From: Desulfobacterales bacterium
Lineage (GTDB): Bacteria > Desulfobacterota > Desulfobacteria > Desulfobacterales > Desulfobacteraceae
Length of the DNA: 5,899 bases
Assembly: GCA_022361535.1 (NCBI GenBank)
Contig: JAKSAU010001263.1
Coordinates: 1 to 5,899, forward strand
Direction: 5' to 3'
Shown: piece after piece, positions 5,744 through 5,899 of the stretch
Layout: every line of letters begins with the position of its first letter
Position numbering within the stretch: the stretch's first letter is position 1
Program-made: the position numbers and the translations under genes
Notes under the pieces: generated by a model
The model's database searches: none
What the model was told of the DNA's origin: nothing
The model's input: the letters and a program-made list of their open reading frames with translations, nothing else

Positions 5744-5899
5744 TTATTCCTTTTCCAGGGCAATATCCAGCACTTCTTTCACATCCTTAACACAGGTAAA
5801 TTTCAACTTACTTTTTACAGATTTAGGTATATCATGGAGGTCTTTTTTGTTTTTCTCAGGAATAATCACCTCTTTTATACCTGCTCTCAGCGCACCTAA
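5744..5899 (-). CDS. lon: ATP-dependent protease Lon, C-terminal end (partial)
   Basis: Only the last 51 codons and the TAA stop are inside the window; the rest runs off the right edge. The translation LGALRAGIKEVIIPEKNKKD followed by LHDIP and ending EVLDIALEKE matches the extreme C-terminus of the Lon proteolytic domain (E. coli LAAHRGGIKTVLIPHENKRD, then LEEIP). The fragment begins just after where the catalytic Lys would be, so neither the Ser-Lys dyad nor the ATPase domain can be inspected. The usual His of LAAHR is Leu here. The end of the gene carries the SD of tsaB, 3 nt upstream of which it stops. Confidence 0.9.
   Translation of the reverse strand, partial: LGALRAGIKEVIIPEKNKKDLHDIPKSVKSKLKFTCVKDVKEVLDIALEKE

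Noticed and set aside
5636..5899. Plus-strand open frame at the right edge
   Set aside because: It is antisense to the tsaB start and the lon C-terminus, both recognisable from sequence; the frame merely runs off the edge.
1..5899. Mobile element, defence system, CRISPR or prophage signals
   Set aside because: No transposase, integrase, direct-repeat array, tRNA or toxin-antitoxin pair is visible; every long frame is a known housekeeping gene or its antisense shadow.

Overview
This 5.9 kb window looks like ordinary chromosomal housekeeping DNA from a Gram-negative bacterium. The protein styles fit a member of the Desulfobacterota (delta-proteobacteria, perhaps Desulfobacterales): a short omega subunit, a short archaeal-type phosphatidylserine decarboxylase next to a membrane-type PssA, and a FolE2-type GTP cyclohydrolase. 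The taxonomic placement is inference from gene content, not from a search. I see no mobile element, CRISPR array, tRNA or rRNA, and no intergenic stretch longer than about 60 bases.

Layout. Eight of the nine genes lie on the minus strand and are read from the right edge to the left: the 3' end of lon (protease), tsaB (tRNA t6A synthesis), psd and pssA (phosphatidylethanolamine synthesis), greA and rpoZ (RNA polymerase accessory proteins), ttcA (tRNA cytidine 2-thiolation) and folE2 (GTP cyclohydrolase IB). Spacing is tight: 3 nt lon-tsaB, 53 nt tsaB-psd, 26 nt psd-pssA, 62 nt pssA-greA, 45 nt greA-rpoZ, 6 nt rpoZ-ttcA, and a 4-nt ATGA overlap ttcA-folE2. A good sigma70-type promoter at the end of tsaB suggests psd begins its own transcription unit, possibly running through to folE2. 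The ninth gene, a dacB-like D-Ala-D-Ala carboxypeptidase (PBP4 family), occupies the left end on the plus strand and converges on folE2 with a 28-nt gap.

How the genes fit together. psd and pssA catalyse consecutive steps (CDP-diacylglycerol to phosphatidylserine to phosphatidylethanolamine). greA and rpoZ both act on RNA polymerase. tsaB, ttcA and possibly folE2 (through the queuosine precursor) concern tRNA modification, and FolE2 also feeds folate. The cluster is therefore a growth and translation housekeeping operon, not an accessory system.

I did not find a convincing undescribed system. The items most worth a second look are small: an inverted repeat that gives the convergent dacB and folE2 genes nearly the same C-terminal tail; an 11-A tract in dacB where loss of one A creates an immediate stop; a chain of two mini-ORFs with ATGA overlaps between pssA and greA; and a TsaB lacking the usual N-terminal Asp.
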